In this document: piece after piece, positions 32,599 through 40,184 of the stretch | Position numbering within the stretch: position 1 is the first letter of the stretch | How the letters are laid out: each line of letters begins with the position of its first letter | NCBI GenBank assembly: GCA_030066595.1 | Contig: JASJBI010000011.1 | Coordinates: 1-64,000 of the forward strand | From: Alphaproteobacteria bacterium | GTDB lineage: Bacteria; Pseudomonadota; Alphaproteobacteria; JAJFFI01 | Length of the DNA stretch: 64,000 nt | Direction of reading: 5' to 3' | Position numbers and translations under genes: made by a program | The notes under the pieces: model-generated | What the model was told of the DNA's origin: nothing | What the model saw: the letters and a program-made list of their open reading frames with translations, nothing else | Database searches by the model: none

Positions 32599-33508
32599 GC
32601 TGGCGCGCGCGCTCGCGCTGACCGCAGCCCTGCTCCTGGCCATTGACCAGGGCGCCGGAGTGTTTCTCGACTACGTCTATGGGCGCTCGTCGAAGTCGCC
32701 GGTCGCGCGGATCGCCATGGTCGCGCCCGAGACGCTGATCCTGGGAAGTTCCACAGGCCGGACGGCGATCGACCCGGCATCCTTTCTGCCCGGGGCGTAC
32801 AACGCCTCCGAGAACGGCCAGGGCCTGTTCTACGTCGCCTCCGTGCTGCGCAACCTGCCGGACCTGCCGCAGCTCAAGCGTGTCGTGGTCGCCTTCGATC
32901 CGGCTGAGTTCACGACCGGGTACCGGAGCAGCACATTCAAGCAGCTCAGGCGCCACACCCCGCTGGCGCGGCAGGACCCCATGGTCCGCGACTGGGTCGC
33001 CCGTGGCGACCCCTGGGCCTGGCTCAAGTTCAGATCCGGGCTCTACCCTTATCGGGGTGGAGCGGACTCCGTGATCGAAGGTTGGTACAAGCCACGCCTC
33101 AACGGCAACGGATTTCTCCCGCTCAAAGGGTCCCAGGTCCAGGAGGTTTCCTTGGCGGAAGACCGATCACCGCCCGAACCGGTGCTGCCGGAGGCCCAGC
33201 GGGCGCTCGATGCGATTGCGGTTTCGGGACGGCGTCTCGGTGTCCAGCTTATCGCGGTCGTCACGCCCATGGCCGGGCAGCTGCGGGATCGCTCAAACCG
33301 GTTCTCTCCGGCAATGAAGACGATCCATGCGGCGTTTGCCGGCAATGGCAACTGCGACCTCACCCGAGACCCCGACTCGTTTCTGGACGCGTTCGCGCGG
33401 AGGCCGGACTACTTCTGGGAAGGACCGCACCTGAACGCCAAGGGTGCGGCGGTCTACAGCCGCTGGCTTGCCGAGCGGATCGTCCAAAGTTGCCCGAAGC
33501 GTGATTAG
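32561..33508 (+). CDS. Membrane-anchored SGNH/DltD-like protein
   Basis: A 315-aa protein with one N-terminal membrane helix (LARALALTAALLLAIDQGAG) and an extracytoplasmic SGNH-type domain. The nucleophile block is LILGSSTGRTAIDP (Ser63/64), and the C-terminal block is EGPHLNAKGAAVYS, with His290 three residues after Glu287, where SGNH enzymes usually have DxxH. This arrangement resembles DltD and AlgJ/AlgX, the transferases that complete MBOAT-driven acylation outside the cell membrane. The 38-base overlap with the MBOAT gene implies tight coupling. Its last four bases overlap the end of the convergent Flp pilin gene. Confidence 0.82.
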   Translation: MTKAAPSSISASRLARALALTAALLLAIDQGAGVFLDYVYGRSSKSPVARIAMVAPETLILGSSTGRTAIDPASFLPGAYNASENGQGLFYVASVLRNLPDLPQLKRVVVAFDPAEFTTGYRSSTFKQLRRHTPLARQDPMVRDWVARGDPWAWLKFRSGLYPYRGGADSVIEGWYKPRLNGNGFLPLKGSQVQEVSLAEDRSPPEPVLPEAQRALDAIAVSGRRLGVQLIAVVTPMAGQLRDRSNRFSPAMKTIHAAFAGNGNCDLTRDPDSFLDAFARRPDYFWEGPHLNAKGAAVYSRWLAERIVQSCPKRD

Positions 33509-33690
33509 GAGGTGGCGCCGCTGGTGGCTGCCAGATTGGACGAGATGTTCTCGAACAGCGTGATGAGATTGCCACCCAGGGCGTCGAGCGACGCAATTGC
33601 GGCGACCGAGATCAGGGCGGCGATCAGCCCGTACTCGATCGCGGTGGCCCCGCTCTCGTCGATCAGGATGGCGTAGATCAGCGAAATCAT
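33505..33690 (-). CDS. Flp family type IVb pilin
   Basis: A 61-aa prepilin. The sequence DESGATAIEYGLIAALISVA is the Flp signature: prepilin peptidase cleaves after the Gly of the ESG/ATAIEYG junction, and the conserved Glu and Tyr (EY) follow. The hydrophobic helix drives pilus assembly. The tail is short and Ser/Thr/Ala-rich. Upstream lies an AT-rich region with a CtrA-type site. Other genes of the Tad apparatus besides cpaF are not in the window, so the rest must be elsewhere. Confidence 0.93.
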   Translation of the reverse strand: MISLIYAILIDESGATAIEYGLIAALISVAAIASLDALGGNLITLFENISSNLAATSGATS

Positions 33691-34056
33691 GGCTGCGGCT
33701 CCATTAGTACCCGAATGCAGGAAGAAGTATGCGGTAAATGGTTAGTTAATTTCAAGTCTAATATCCATTTTTCGAGATTTTTCTTTAGTTAATTACTGTG
33801 ACTTAAGTAAAAATTAACCATTAATGGCGTTTATATTCATGAAGATTAATGCGAGGACGGCTGTTCTTCAAGTACAGTCCCCACTTCGGACACTTGAATG
33901 ACTTGTCGATGGGGAGCGGGACGTTGGGCCCCGCTGCGATGATCGGGGACCGCACTGGCTAGTCCTGACGAGCGAGGCACGATCATTCTGCGCCGGTCGC
34001 AATTTGCGCAGGGTGTTCTGGCGCGCGGTATTCCGATGCCGCCGGCGCTCAAAGTT
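33691..34056. other. AT-rich promoter region of the Flp pilin gene
   Basis: About 33,700-33,850 is strikingly AT-rich compared with the rest of the window, with several TTAA words. No gene is supported in this 366-bp stretch; the frame at 33846-34154 is not convincing. The AT-rich part directly precedes the minus-strand pilin gene. Confidence 0.6.
33803..33818. promoter_or_regulatory. CtrA-like binding site upstream of flp
   Basis: TTAA-GTAAAAA-TTAAC matches the alphaproteobacterial CtrA consensus TTAA-N7-TTAAC exactly. It is about 113 bases upstream of the pilin ATG. CtrA controls pilin genes in Caulobacter, so the location is meaningful, although AT-rich DNA raises the chance of random matches. 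Confidence 0.5.
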
Positions 34057-34087
34057 CGCCCCGGAGCCGGATATCGGCCCCGGGGCG
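34057..34087 (-). terminator. Hairpin after the 371-aa unknown gene
   Basis: CGCCCCGG (34057-34064) pairs with CCGGGGCG (34080-34087), and GCCG/CGGC extend the stem inward. It lies about 30 bases beyond the end of the minus-strand gene at 34117. A short A/T stretch follows on that strand. Confidence 0.5.
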
Positions 34088-34116
34088 ATCGTGATGTCGT
34101 ATTTGCGTGCCCTTCC

Positions 34117-35232
34117 TTAGGCAGCGACCGCGATGCTCTCCTTTGACCGTCCATCTGCGATCTCCGGCGCGCGGCTCGGGCCCATGGCTTCGCCCGGCTC
34201 GAGGAAGCGTTGTGCCAGGAAGCTGTACGTCTTGCGGAGCAGGATCTCGGCTTCGAGGCTGGGTTTCGATTTCACGTGGCTCCAGCCGTCGACCAGCGCG
34301 TCCCAAGCCAGCAGGCGGCGGTAGAGGTCGTCCTGGACCCGTCGTCGCGTGGTCGCGACGCCGCTTGCGCCGGGATCGAGATCCGTGATGGCGCCCTGCA
34401 TGTCCACTTCGACGCGCCGGAGCGTGTCCCGATAGCTCTTGACCGCCAGGGACATGAGCTCCGCCACCGAGGCCGTGAAGGACTGCGCCTCGGCTTTGTG
34501 GCCCAGCCGCAGCAGCAGCTGGTGAAGGTGGTTCTGAATCGACTGGATCTCGCGGAACCGGCCGCGCAGCCTGTCGATCCGATGGAGATCCTCGGCCAAG
34601 GTCTGCAGCGATGCGATCACGCCATCCGCGGCGTTGTAGGCGCACCCAAGTTCGTCCAAGGCCTCGAAAAAGACCTTCTCGAAGTCACCGAACGCGTCCG
34701 CCTTGCCGAGGGCGACCCGTGCATCGGCGATCCTGGCAAGCGACAGACGCTCGCCCCGCGCACGCGCGCGCAGGACCAGCAGCAGCCGCTGGTAGGCCAA
34801 GTCCTGGTCCCACTCGGTGATGTCGCGGAGCGGCTCGTCGATCAGAATCTCCTCCGGGACAGGATCGCCCAGACGCAGAAACGTCACAAATACCAGGCCC
34901 TCGGAAACGATTTCCAGCATGCGGCCATCCGGCGAGTCCTGCGCGATATCGAACTCGCGCATGATGGCGGAAACGGGCAGCTGCACTTCGCTGCCCATCG
35001 CCTCGATGACGAAGACTGGCTCACCATGCTGTCCCGAGGCCTGGAAGTACCCGTTCGGGAACATCCCAAAGAACCGGTGCTCGAATGCGATAGTCGATCT
35101 GTCCGCCGGCGGCTGCGCTGCCGGACGTTCGGACGGGTTCTCGTCGCCTGCCAGGCCCAATGGCCCCTTCAGGGCATGGGCGATAGCCGAGAGGAAACCC
35201 CTATAATTCGTCGTGCCCATTTGCGAGATCAT
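34117..35232 (-). CDS. Unknown 371-aa cytoplasmic protein in the pilus locus
   Basis: Not recognised. No signal peptide or membrane segment is visible. The N-terminal ~170 residues contain the strand-rich segment STIAFEHRFFGMFPNGYFQA; the C-terminal half is long-helical and charged (LRGRFREIQSIQNHLHQLLL, VAELMSLAVKSYRDTLRRVE), suggesting coiled coil. AGGAAGA precedes the ATG. It lies between cpaF and flp on the same strand, with its own AT-rich upstream region containing a dyad and tandem repeat. A role in regulating pili or motility is a guess from position only. Confidence 0.75.
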   Translation of the reverse strand: MISQMGTTNYRGFLSAIAHALKGPLGLAGDENPSERPAAQPPADRSTIAFEHRFFGMFPNGYFQASGQHGEPVFVIEAMGSEVQLPVSAIMREFDIAQDSPDGRMLEIVSEGLVFVTFLRLGDPVPEEILIDEPLRDITEWDQDLAYQRLLLVLRARARGERLSLARIADARVALGKADAFGDFEKVFFEALDELGCAYNAADGVIASLQTLAEDLHRIDRLRGRFREIQSIQNHLHQLLLRLGHKAEAQSFTASVAELMSLAVKSYRDTLRRVEVDMQGAITDLDPGASGVATTRRRVQDDLYRRLLAWDALVDGWSHVKSKPSLEAEILLRKTYSFLAQRFLEPGEAMGPSRAPEIADGRSKESIAVAA

Positions 35233-35320
35233 CCCAGATCTTCCTGATGGTTAAGAGATCTATAAATTCCCAATATATCCCAATTGCTGAGGAAGCGCAA
35301 GACAATTTTGCACGTTATTT

Positions 35321-35362
35321 AGATCAACATTCATGAATACTTGATCTATATTTGATCTATAT
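35321..35362. promoter_or_regulatory. Dyad plus 11-bp tandem repeat upstream of the 371-aa gene
   Basis: AGATCAA (35321-35327) and TTGATCT (35341-35347) flank the palindrome ATTCATGAAT (35329-35338). TTGATCTATAT is then repeated perfectly twice (35341-35351 and 35352-35362). The cluster is about 90-130 bases upstream of the minus-strand ATG at 35232. A near CtrA site, TTAA-N7-ATAA, lies closer at 35251-35265. Confidence 0.5.
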
Positions 35363-35440
35363 TTTAGACAAATTTTAGCAGATCCGGCCCTGCGCTTCCC
35401 GGAGGCCCCGTTTCGCTCCCGCGGCCGCTCGTCCCGGGGT

Positions 35441-35472
35441 GGCTGGCCGACTGACCGCTCAGCCGGCCAGCC
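35441..35472 (-). terminator. Hairpin downstream of cpaF
   Basis: GGCTGGCCG (35441-35449) pairs perfectly with CGGCCAGCC (35464-35472), with a GGGG/CCCC flank that can extend the stem past a one-base bulge. It is about 20 bases after the cpaF stop on the minus strand. No U-run follows. Confidence 0.5.
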
Positions 35473-35490
35473 CCGAGACTTTTTGCCGGT

Positions 35491-36987
35491 TCAGGCTGCG
35501 ACCAAGTCCGGCGTCGCGTGCAGGGCCGCATAGAGCTCGCGCTCCAGCCCGTACTGCCGGACCTTGGGGGCGAAGCGCGGCCGCAGGCCCGAGCAGGTGA
35601 ACCGGCCCTTGACCCGGCCCTCTCCATTGTTCTCGTCGTAGTCGAAGGCAAACAGATCCTGCGTGATGATGGTGTCGCCCTCCATGCCGATGATCTCGGT
35701 GATGTGGGTGACCCGACGAACGCCGTCTCGCATGCGGCTTGTGTGAACGATCAGATCGAGCGCGTTGACGATCTGCTGCCGCAGGTTGCGCGGCGGCGCA
35801 TTGAATCCCGCCAGTGCGACGAGATTCTCGAGCCGGGTCAGGGCGTCGCGCGGCGTGTTGGCGTGCAACGTCCCGAGCGATCCGTCATGTCCGGTATTCA
35901 TCGCCTGCAGCATGTCGATGACCTCGTCGCCGCGAACCTCGCCGACGATGATGCGGTCGGGGCGCATGCGCAGGGCGTTGCGCACCAGGTCTCTGGTGCG
36001 GATCTCGCCGCCGCCATCCAGGCTAGGCGGACGCGTCTCCAGCCGAACCACATGCGGCTGCAACAGCCTGAGTTCCGCCGCGTCCTCGACGGTCACCACC
36101 CGTTCGCCCGGGTTGATGAACGCGGAAATCGCATTGAGCAGGCTCGTCTTGCCGGAACCTGTTCCGCCCGTGACGAGGATGTTGAGTCGCGTCTTGCCGG
36201 CAATTTGCAGGATGTCCACCATCTGCTCCGACAGCGACCCCAACCCCTGCATCGCGCCGAGGCTCAGGGCGTTGCGGGAGAATTTGCGGATCGAGATGGC
36301 CGGTCCGTCGAGCGCCAGCGGCGGTATGATGATGTTCACGCGACTGCCGTCCTCCAGACGGGCATCCACCAGGGGCGACGACTCGTCGATGCGACGGCCG
36401 GCCCGTGTGGCGATCCGGATCGCCAGGTTGATCACGTCGGCGTCGTCGTCGAAGGTTACGTCGGTCAACTCGGTCTTGCCGTTCCGCTCGACGTAGACCT
36501 TGTGGGCGCCATTGACCATGATGTCGGACACGCTCTCGTCCTTGAGCAGGGGCTCGAGGGGACCCAGCCCCACCATCTCGTCCAGCAGCAGAGTGACGAG
36601 CTCCTCCTGCTCCGCCTTGCTGCACGGCCTGCTGCGCTCGGCCAGGATCTCGGTCACCAGGCCGCTCAACTGCGGCCGGAACTGATCGCGGGACAGCGTG
36701 GACACCTTGGAGAGATCGAGACGGTCCATCAGATCCATCTTGATCTCGCGCTTGAGTGCGCGCACCAAGGGCTTTGCGCCAACCGATTTCGACCCTGACG
36801 GACGCGTCTCCACGGCCCACGCGGGCCGCATCTCCACCACGTTGTCGTGGGACGGCGCGGTCACGACCTGGCCGAGATGCGCATGGCTGGCAACCGGCCA
36901 ATCGCGATCCGAAGCGGGCGACGTCTTTCCCTGTCGGCGACCAAAAACGCGGGCTATAGCTCCACCGCGTGCATCCATCTCGGCCAT
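35491..36987 (-). CDS. cpaF: CpaF/TadA family pilus assembly ATPase
   Basis: A 498-aa secretion ATPase of the Tad/Flp pilus. Motifs in order: MVGLGPLEPLLKDESVSDIM, then MVNGAHKVYVERNGK (the N-terminal fold), Walker A TGGTGSGKTSLLNAI, the Asp box in RVVTVEDAAELRLL, Walker B MRPDRIIVGEVRGDE, and the His box TGHDGSLGTLHANTPRDAL. It hydrolyses ATP to polymerise Flp pilin. The ATG at 36987 has AAGGAGG seven bases upstream; a TTG ten codons earlier is less likely. It has an unusual ~80-residue N-terminal lead before the conserved fold. Only flp is nearby; cpaB, cpaC, cpaE, tadB and tadC are absent. Confidence 0.94.
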   Translation of the reverse strand: MAEMDARGGAIARVFGRRQGKTSPASDRDWPVASHAHLGQVVTAPSHDNVVEMRPAWAVETRPSGSKSVGAKPLVRALKREIKMDLMDRLDLSKVSTLSRDQFRPQLSGLVTEILAERSRPCSKAEQEELVTLLLDEMVGLGPLEPLLKDESVSDIMVNGAHKVYVERNGKTELTDVTFDDDADVINLAIRIATRAGRRIDESSPLVDARLEDGSRVNIIIPPLALDGPAISIRKFSRNALSLGAMQGLGSLSEQMVDILQIAGKTRLNILVTGGTGSGKTSLLNAISAFINPGERVVTVEDAAELRLLQPHVVRLETRPPSLDGGGEIRTRDLVRNALRMRPDRIIVGEVRGDEVIDMLQAMNTGHDGSLGTLHANTPRDALTRLENLVALAGFNAPPRNLRQQIVNALDLIVHTSRMRDGVRRVTHITEIIGMEGDTIITQDLFAFDYDENNGEGRVKGRFTCSGLRPRFAPKVRQYGLERELYAALHATPDLVAA

Positions 36988-37391
36988 TTTCTGCCCTCCT
37001 TCCCTCACCTTCAGCAAACGTCCGGATAAAGTAAAAATAGGATCCTAGACGTCAACCTTAACAAAAATTAAGTATTGCTAGAGTGTAAATTCAGTAGTTG
37101 GTAAATGTCAAACTGAATTTCGGAGAATTTTACTATAATTTTAGAAAAATTATTTTTAACGCTAATTCACCAAGTATTTCTTCACCTTGAGACCAGAAGC
37201 ATTCGGACGGCATCGCGGACGGGCCTGCGCCCGAATGAGAGCCGCCGATCCCATCTGGATCAGGGCCATCCGTGGCAGGAGAATTGCGCCGCGGCCTGTT
37301 GCACGCAGAGCGCGACAGAACGGCACCTATGGACGCGGACTGGGTTCTCGGAAATGGACTGGCAGGCAGGACGGCCTGTCGGCACCGTCGA
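36988..37391. other. 404-bp gap with AT-rich cpaF promoter
   Basis: Bases 37,030-37,190 are AT-rich, with TTAA words including a TTAA-N6-TTAA dyad (about 37063-37076) that narrowly misses the CtrA spacing. The rest is ordinary GC-rich sequence without a believable gene. It should hold the cpaF promoter and the end of the receiver gene. Confidence 0.55.
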
Positions 37392-37823
37392 TCAGGTGCC
37401 CGCCGCCTGCGGGGCAGGGGATGCGTGGCCGTCGTCGATCGCGAGCACGATACGCTCGTAGAGGAGCTTGGCCGATACGGGTTTCGTCAAGAAGCCGGAG
37501 ACGCCCTCCCGCTTCGCCTCCATGACTTTGTCGATCTCGGCATAGCCCGTCACGATCAGAACGGGCACGTCCGGCCGCAGGATCTCTCCGCCCTTGCGAA
37601 TGCGGTGAAACAGTTCCATGCCCGTCAGAGGCGACATGTTCCAGTCCGTGATCACCAGGTCCGGCGCCGACATCCTGAGGGCGTCGAGGGCATCCGCCGG
37701 ATCCAGGAACAGCTTGATATTCCTGACCTTTAGTGCCGAGAGCATGGTGTGGAACAGGTTCAGCATCTGCCGATTGTCATCAACGACGAAGATCGACAGA
37801 TTGCTCAGGTCGCGTACGAGCAT
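37392..37823 (-). CDS. Single-domain response regulator (receiver)
   Basis: A 143-aa CheY-like receiver. The acidic pocket is VVDDNRQM, the phospho-acceptor Asp is in LVITDWNMSPLTGMEL, Thr in IVTGYAEIDKV and the conserved Lys in GFLTKPVSAKLL. No output domain follows. The start MLVRDLSNLSIFVVDDN at 37823 places the receiver at the N-terminus; an upstream in-frame start would add 27 unusual residues. It may signal to the pilus genes downstream on the same strand or to the neighbouring kinase, which diverges from it. Confidence 0.9.
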   Translation of the reverse strand: MLVRDLSNLSIFVVDDNRQMLNLFHTMLSALKVRNIKLFLDPADALDALRMSAPDLVITDWNMSPLTGMELFHRIRKGGEILRPDVPVLIVTGYAEIDKVMEAKREGVSGFLTKPVSAKLLYERIVLAIDDGHASPAPQAAGT

Positions 37824-38057
37824 GACAGCCGCGTTTCTAGATGTGATGCCCGGCGATGAGAGCAGGAGCCGGGTCGCGGCTCCGGTCCTTGTCGCGGGTT
37901 GCATACGCCCCTCTGGCGATAAACTTAGGATATAATTGTAAATACAAGTTTAATCCGGGCGCGCTTGCCGGAGCGGCGTGCAAGGCGCTAGTCTGCGCAA
38001 GAGGCGATACGGATCGAAGCGCTCCGGTAGAAACTCTAGAATTTCAGAGGCTTACCC

Positions 38058-40154
38058 GTGTACGCGCACCCAGGCAACGCGCTTCCGGCCGGTTTTGATC
38101 TCAACGAGTACCGCATTCTCTCGGTGCTGGGCGACGGCGGGTTTGGCATTACCTACCGGGCCGAAGACGTCAACCTTGGCAAGCAGGTCGCGATCAAAGA
38201 GTACCTGCCGGTCGAGCTGGCCATCCGCCGGGGCACCAGCAATGTAGAGCCCCGCTCGACCGGCACCGCAGAGGACTTTAGCTGGGGCCTGCGCGAGTTC
38301 CTGCGCGAGGCCCAGACGCTGGCCCGCTTCGAGCATCCGAATATCGTTCCAGTGCTGCGCTTCTTCGAGGCCAACGGCACCGCCTACATCGTCATGGCCT
38401 TCCAGGAAGGCCGCAGCTTGTTCGAAATGATCCAGCGTGGCGGACTGTCACAAGGCGATATCGACGGCATGCTGCCGGCGCTGCTTGATGGCCTCGCCGC
38501 GGTCCATGCGGGCGGCTACTTGCACCGGGATATCAAGCCCGAGAACATCTTCATTCGGCGCGATGGCACGCCCGTACTGATCGACTTCGGCGCAGCCCGA
38601 CAGGCGCTCGGCAACCGCACCCAGTCGCTGACCAGCATCGTGAGCCGCGGCTATGCGCCGTTCGAGCAGTATACGAAAGAGGGGCCGCAGGGGCCGTGGT
38701 CGGACATCTATGCGCTGGGGGCGGTCCTGTATGCGGCCATCACCGGCGAGCCGCCTCCGGATGCCACCGACCGCAAGCAGCGGGACACCATGGCGCCTGC
38801 GGTCGAGGTCGGGCGCGGCCAGTTCCCAGAGCCCTTCCTGCGGGCGATCGATTGGGCGCTCGAAGTCGCGGCCGAAGACCGGCCCCAGTCCCTGGCCGAA
38901 TGGCGCGCCGCGCTCTATGGCGCACCGTCGTCACGGCGCGTCGAAGGCGCCACGATGCGTCCTGGCGACACATTGCGTCCGCCGTCTGGCCGCCGGCAGC
39001 GCTCGGGGCCGATGGTCGGGGCTCTGCTGGGCGGGCTCGCGGTCCTGGTTCTGGCGGCGACGGCTGCCGCCGTGTGGTATCTCGCGCCACCCTCAGCCGA
39101 TAGCGCCCGACCGCCCACTGTCGCGCAGGACAGCGGCCCGGTGGCGGCAGATGCGGAACGCCGGGCCCGGGAAGAGGCACAGCGGCGCAAGGCGGACGCG
39201 GCCAGGCGGCAGGCCGCAGAAGAGGAGAGGGCGCGCGCGGAGGCGGAGGTGCGCCGCAGGGCGGATGCCGAGGCCAGGGCCCGCGCGGAAGAGAAAGCTC
39301 GCAGGCGCGCCGAGGAGGAAGCACGCCGTCAGGCCGAAGAGGCCGCACGCCAAAGGGCGAAAGCGGAGCAGGCTGAGCGGCGTCGCGCCGAGGCCGAGGC
39401 CCGGGCGCGTGCGGAGGAAGAAGCCCGCCGACGCGCGGACGCCGAAGCCAGAGCACGAGCGGAAGAGGAAGCCAGCCGACGCGCGGACGCCGAGGCCAGA
39501 GCACGAGCGGAAGAGGAAGCCCGTCGCAGGGCGGACGAAGAGGCCAGGGAACGCGCCGAAGCGGAAGCCCGCAGACGCGCCGACGAGGAGGCAAGGCGCC
39601 GCGCCGAGGAGGCAGCACGTCAAAGGGCGCAAGCGGAGCAGGCCGAGCGTCGCCGGGCAGAGACGGAGGCGAAGCGGCGTGCGGAGGAAGCGGCCCGGCG
39701 CCAAGCCGAGAAAGCGGCCTCTGCGCCATCGCCCTCCACGACTCGACCGGCGGCAACGGGCGCCACGCCAAACCCGCCCCGACGGGCGGCCACCCAAGTC
39801 CCCCAGCAAGCGGCGAGACCCGACCCCGGCGCGGCGTTGCGGGCGCTCTTTGCCGGCGCCACGGTCTATGCCACGACCCGCAGCTCGCATCCGGTCCGCC
39901 GCGACGTCTGGCGCTTTGCCTCGGACGGCTCGGTCGCCGGCACCTACAGCGAAGCGGCCGAGAGCTGGGTCATGCCGGAAACCGAAGGCACCGATCGCGG
40001 TCGCTGGTGGGTCGAGGGCGAGCGCCTCTGCCTGCAGTGGTCGGACTGGGACGATGGCCAGCGCCATTGCTACCGGGTGTCCGGCACGGGCCCGAACTAT
40101 GTGGCCAGCGAGGGCGGTGGGTTGCTGGAAGGCCGCTTCGAACTCAGGAAGTAG
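38058..40154 (+). CDS. Transmembrane Ser/Thr protein kinase with coiled coil and extracytoplasmic sensor domain
   Basis: A 698-aa Hanks-type kinase. The Gly loop is at residues 25-31 (GDGGFGI), Lys47 in VAIK, HRDIKPEN at 156-163 and DFG at 177-179. A membrane helix spans about 319-341. Then comes an Arg/Glu/Ala-rich coiled coil (about 360-570) built on 16-residue repeats such as RRADAEARARAEEEA. The last ~100 residues form a small domain with two Cys (GRWWVEGERLCLQW, QRHCYRV) that resembles the secreted proteins at 50.9-52.9 kb. Start is GTG with AGAGG upstream. It converges on the FHA-PBP-SEDS operon, whose FHA domain could bind its phosphothreonine targets. No phosphatase gene is nearby. 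Confidence 0.92.
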   Translation: MYAHPGNALPAGFDLNEYRILSVLGDGGFGITYRAEDVNLGKQVAIKEYLPVELAIRRGTSNVEPRSTGTAEDFSWGLREFLREAQTLARFEHPNIVPVLRFFEANGTAYIVMAFQEGRSLFEMIQRGGLSQGDIDGMLPALLDGLAAVHAGGYLHRDIKPENIFIRRDGTPVLIDFGAARQALGNRTQSLTSIVSRGYAPFEQYTKEGPQGPWSDIYALGAVLYAAITGEPPPDATDRKQRDTMAPAVEVGRGQFPEPFLRAIDWALEVAAEDRPQSLAEWRAALYGAPSSRRVEGATMRPGDTLRPPSGRRQRSGPMVGALLGGLAVLVLAATAAAVWYLAPPSADSARPPTVAQDSGPVAADAERRAREEAQRRKADAARRQAAEEERARAEAEVRRRADAEARARAEEKARRRAEEEARRQAEEAARQRAKAEQAERRRAEAEARARAEEEARRRADAEARARAEEEASRRADAEARARAEEEARRRADEEARERAEAEARRRADEEARRRAEEAARQRAQAEQAERRRAETEAKRRAEEAARRQAEKAASAPSPSTTRPAATGATPNPPRRAATQVPQQAARPDPGAALRALFAGATVYATTRSSHPVRRDVWRFASDGSVAGTYSEAAESWVMPETEGTDRGRWWVEGERLCLQWSDWDDGQRHCYRVSGTGPNYVASEGGGLLEGRFELRK

Positions 40155-40184
40155 CGGCAGGGCTGGTCAGCCCGGTACGACCCG

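Noticed and set aside
39150-39720. Short regular repeats suggesting a CRISPR array
   Set aside because: The repeats are in frame inside the kinase gene, encode a coiled coil and have no unique spacers.
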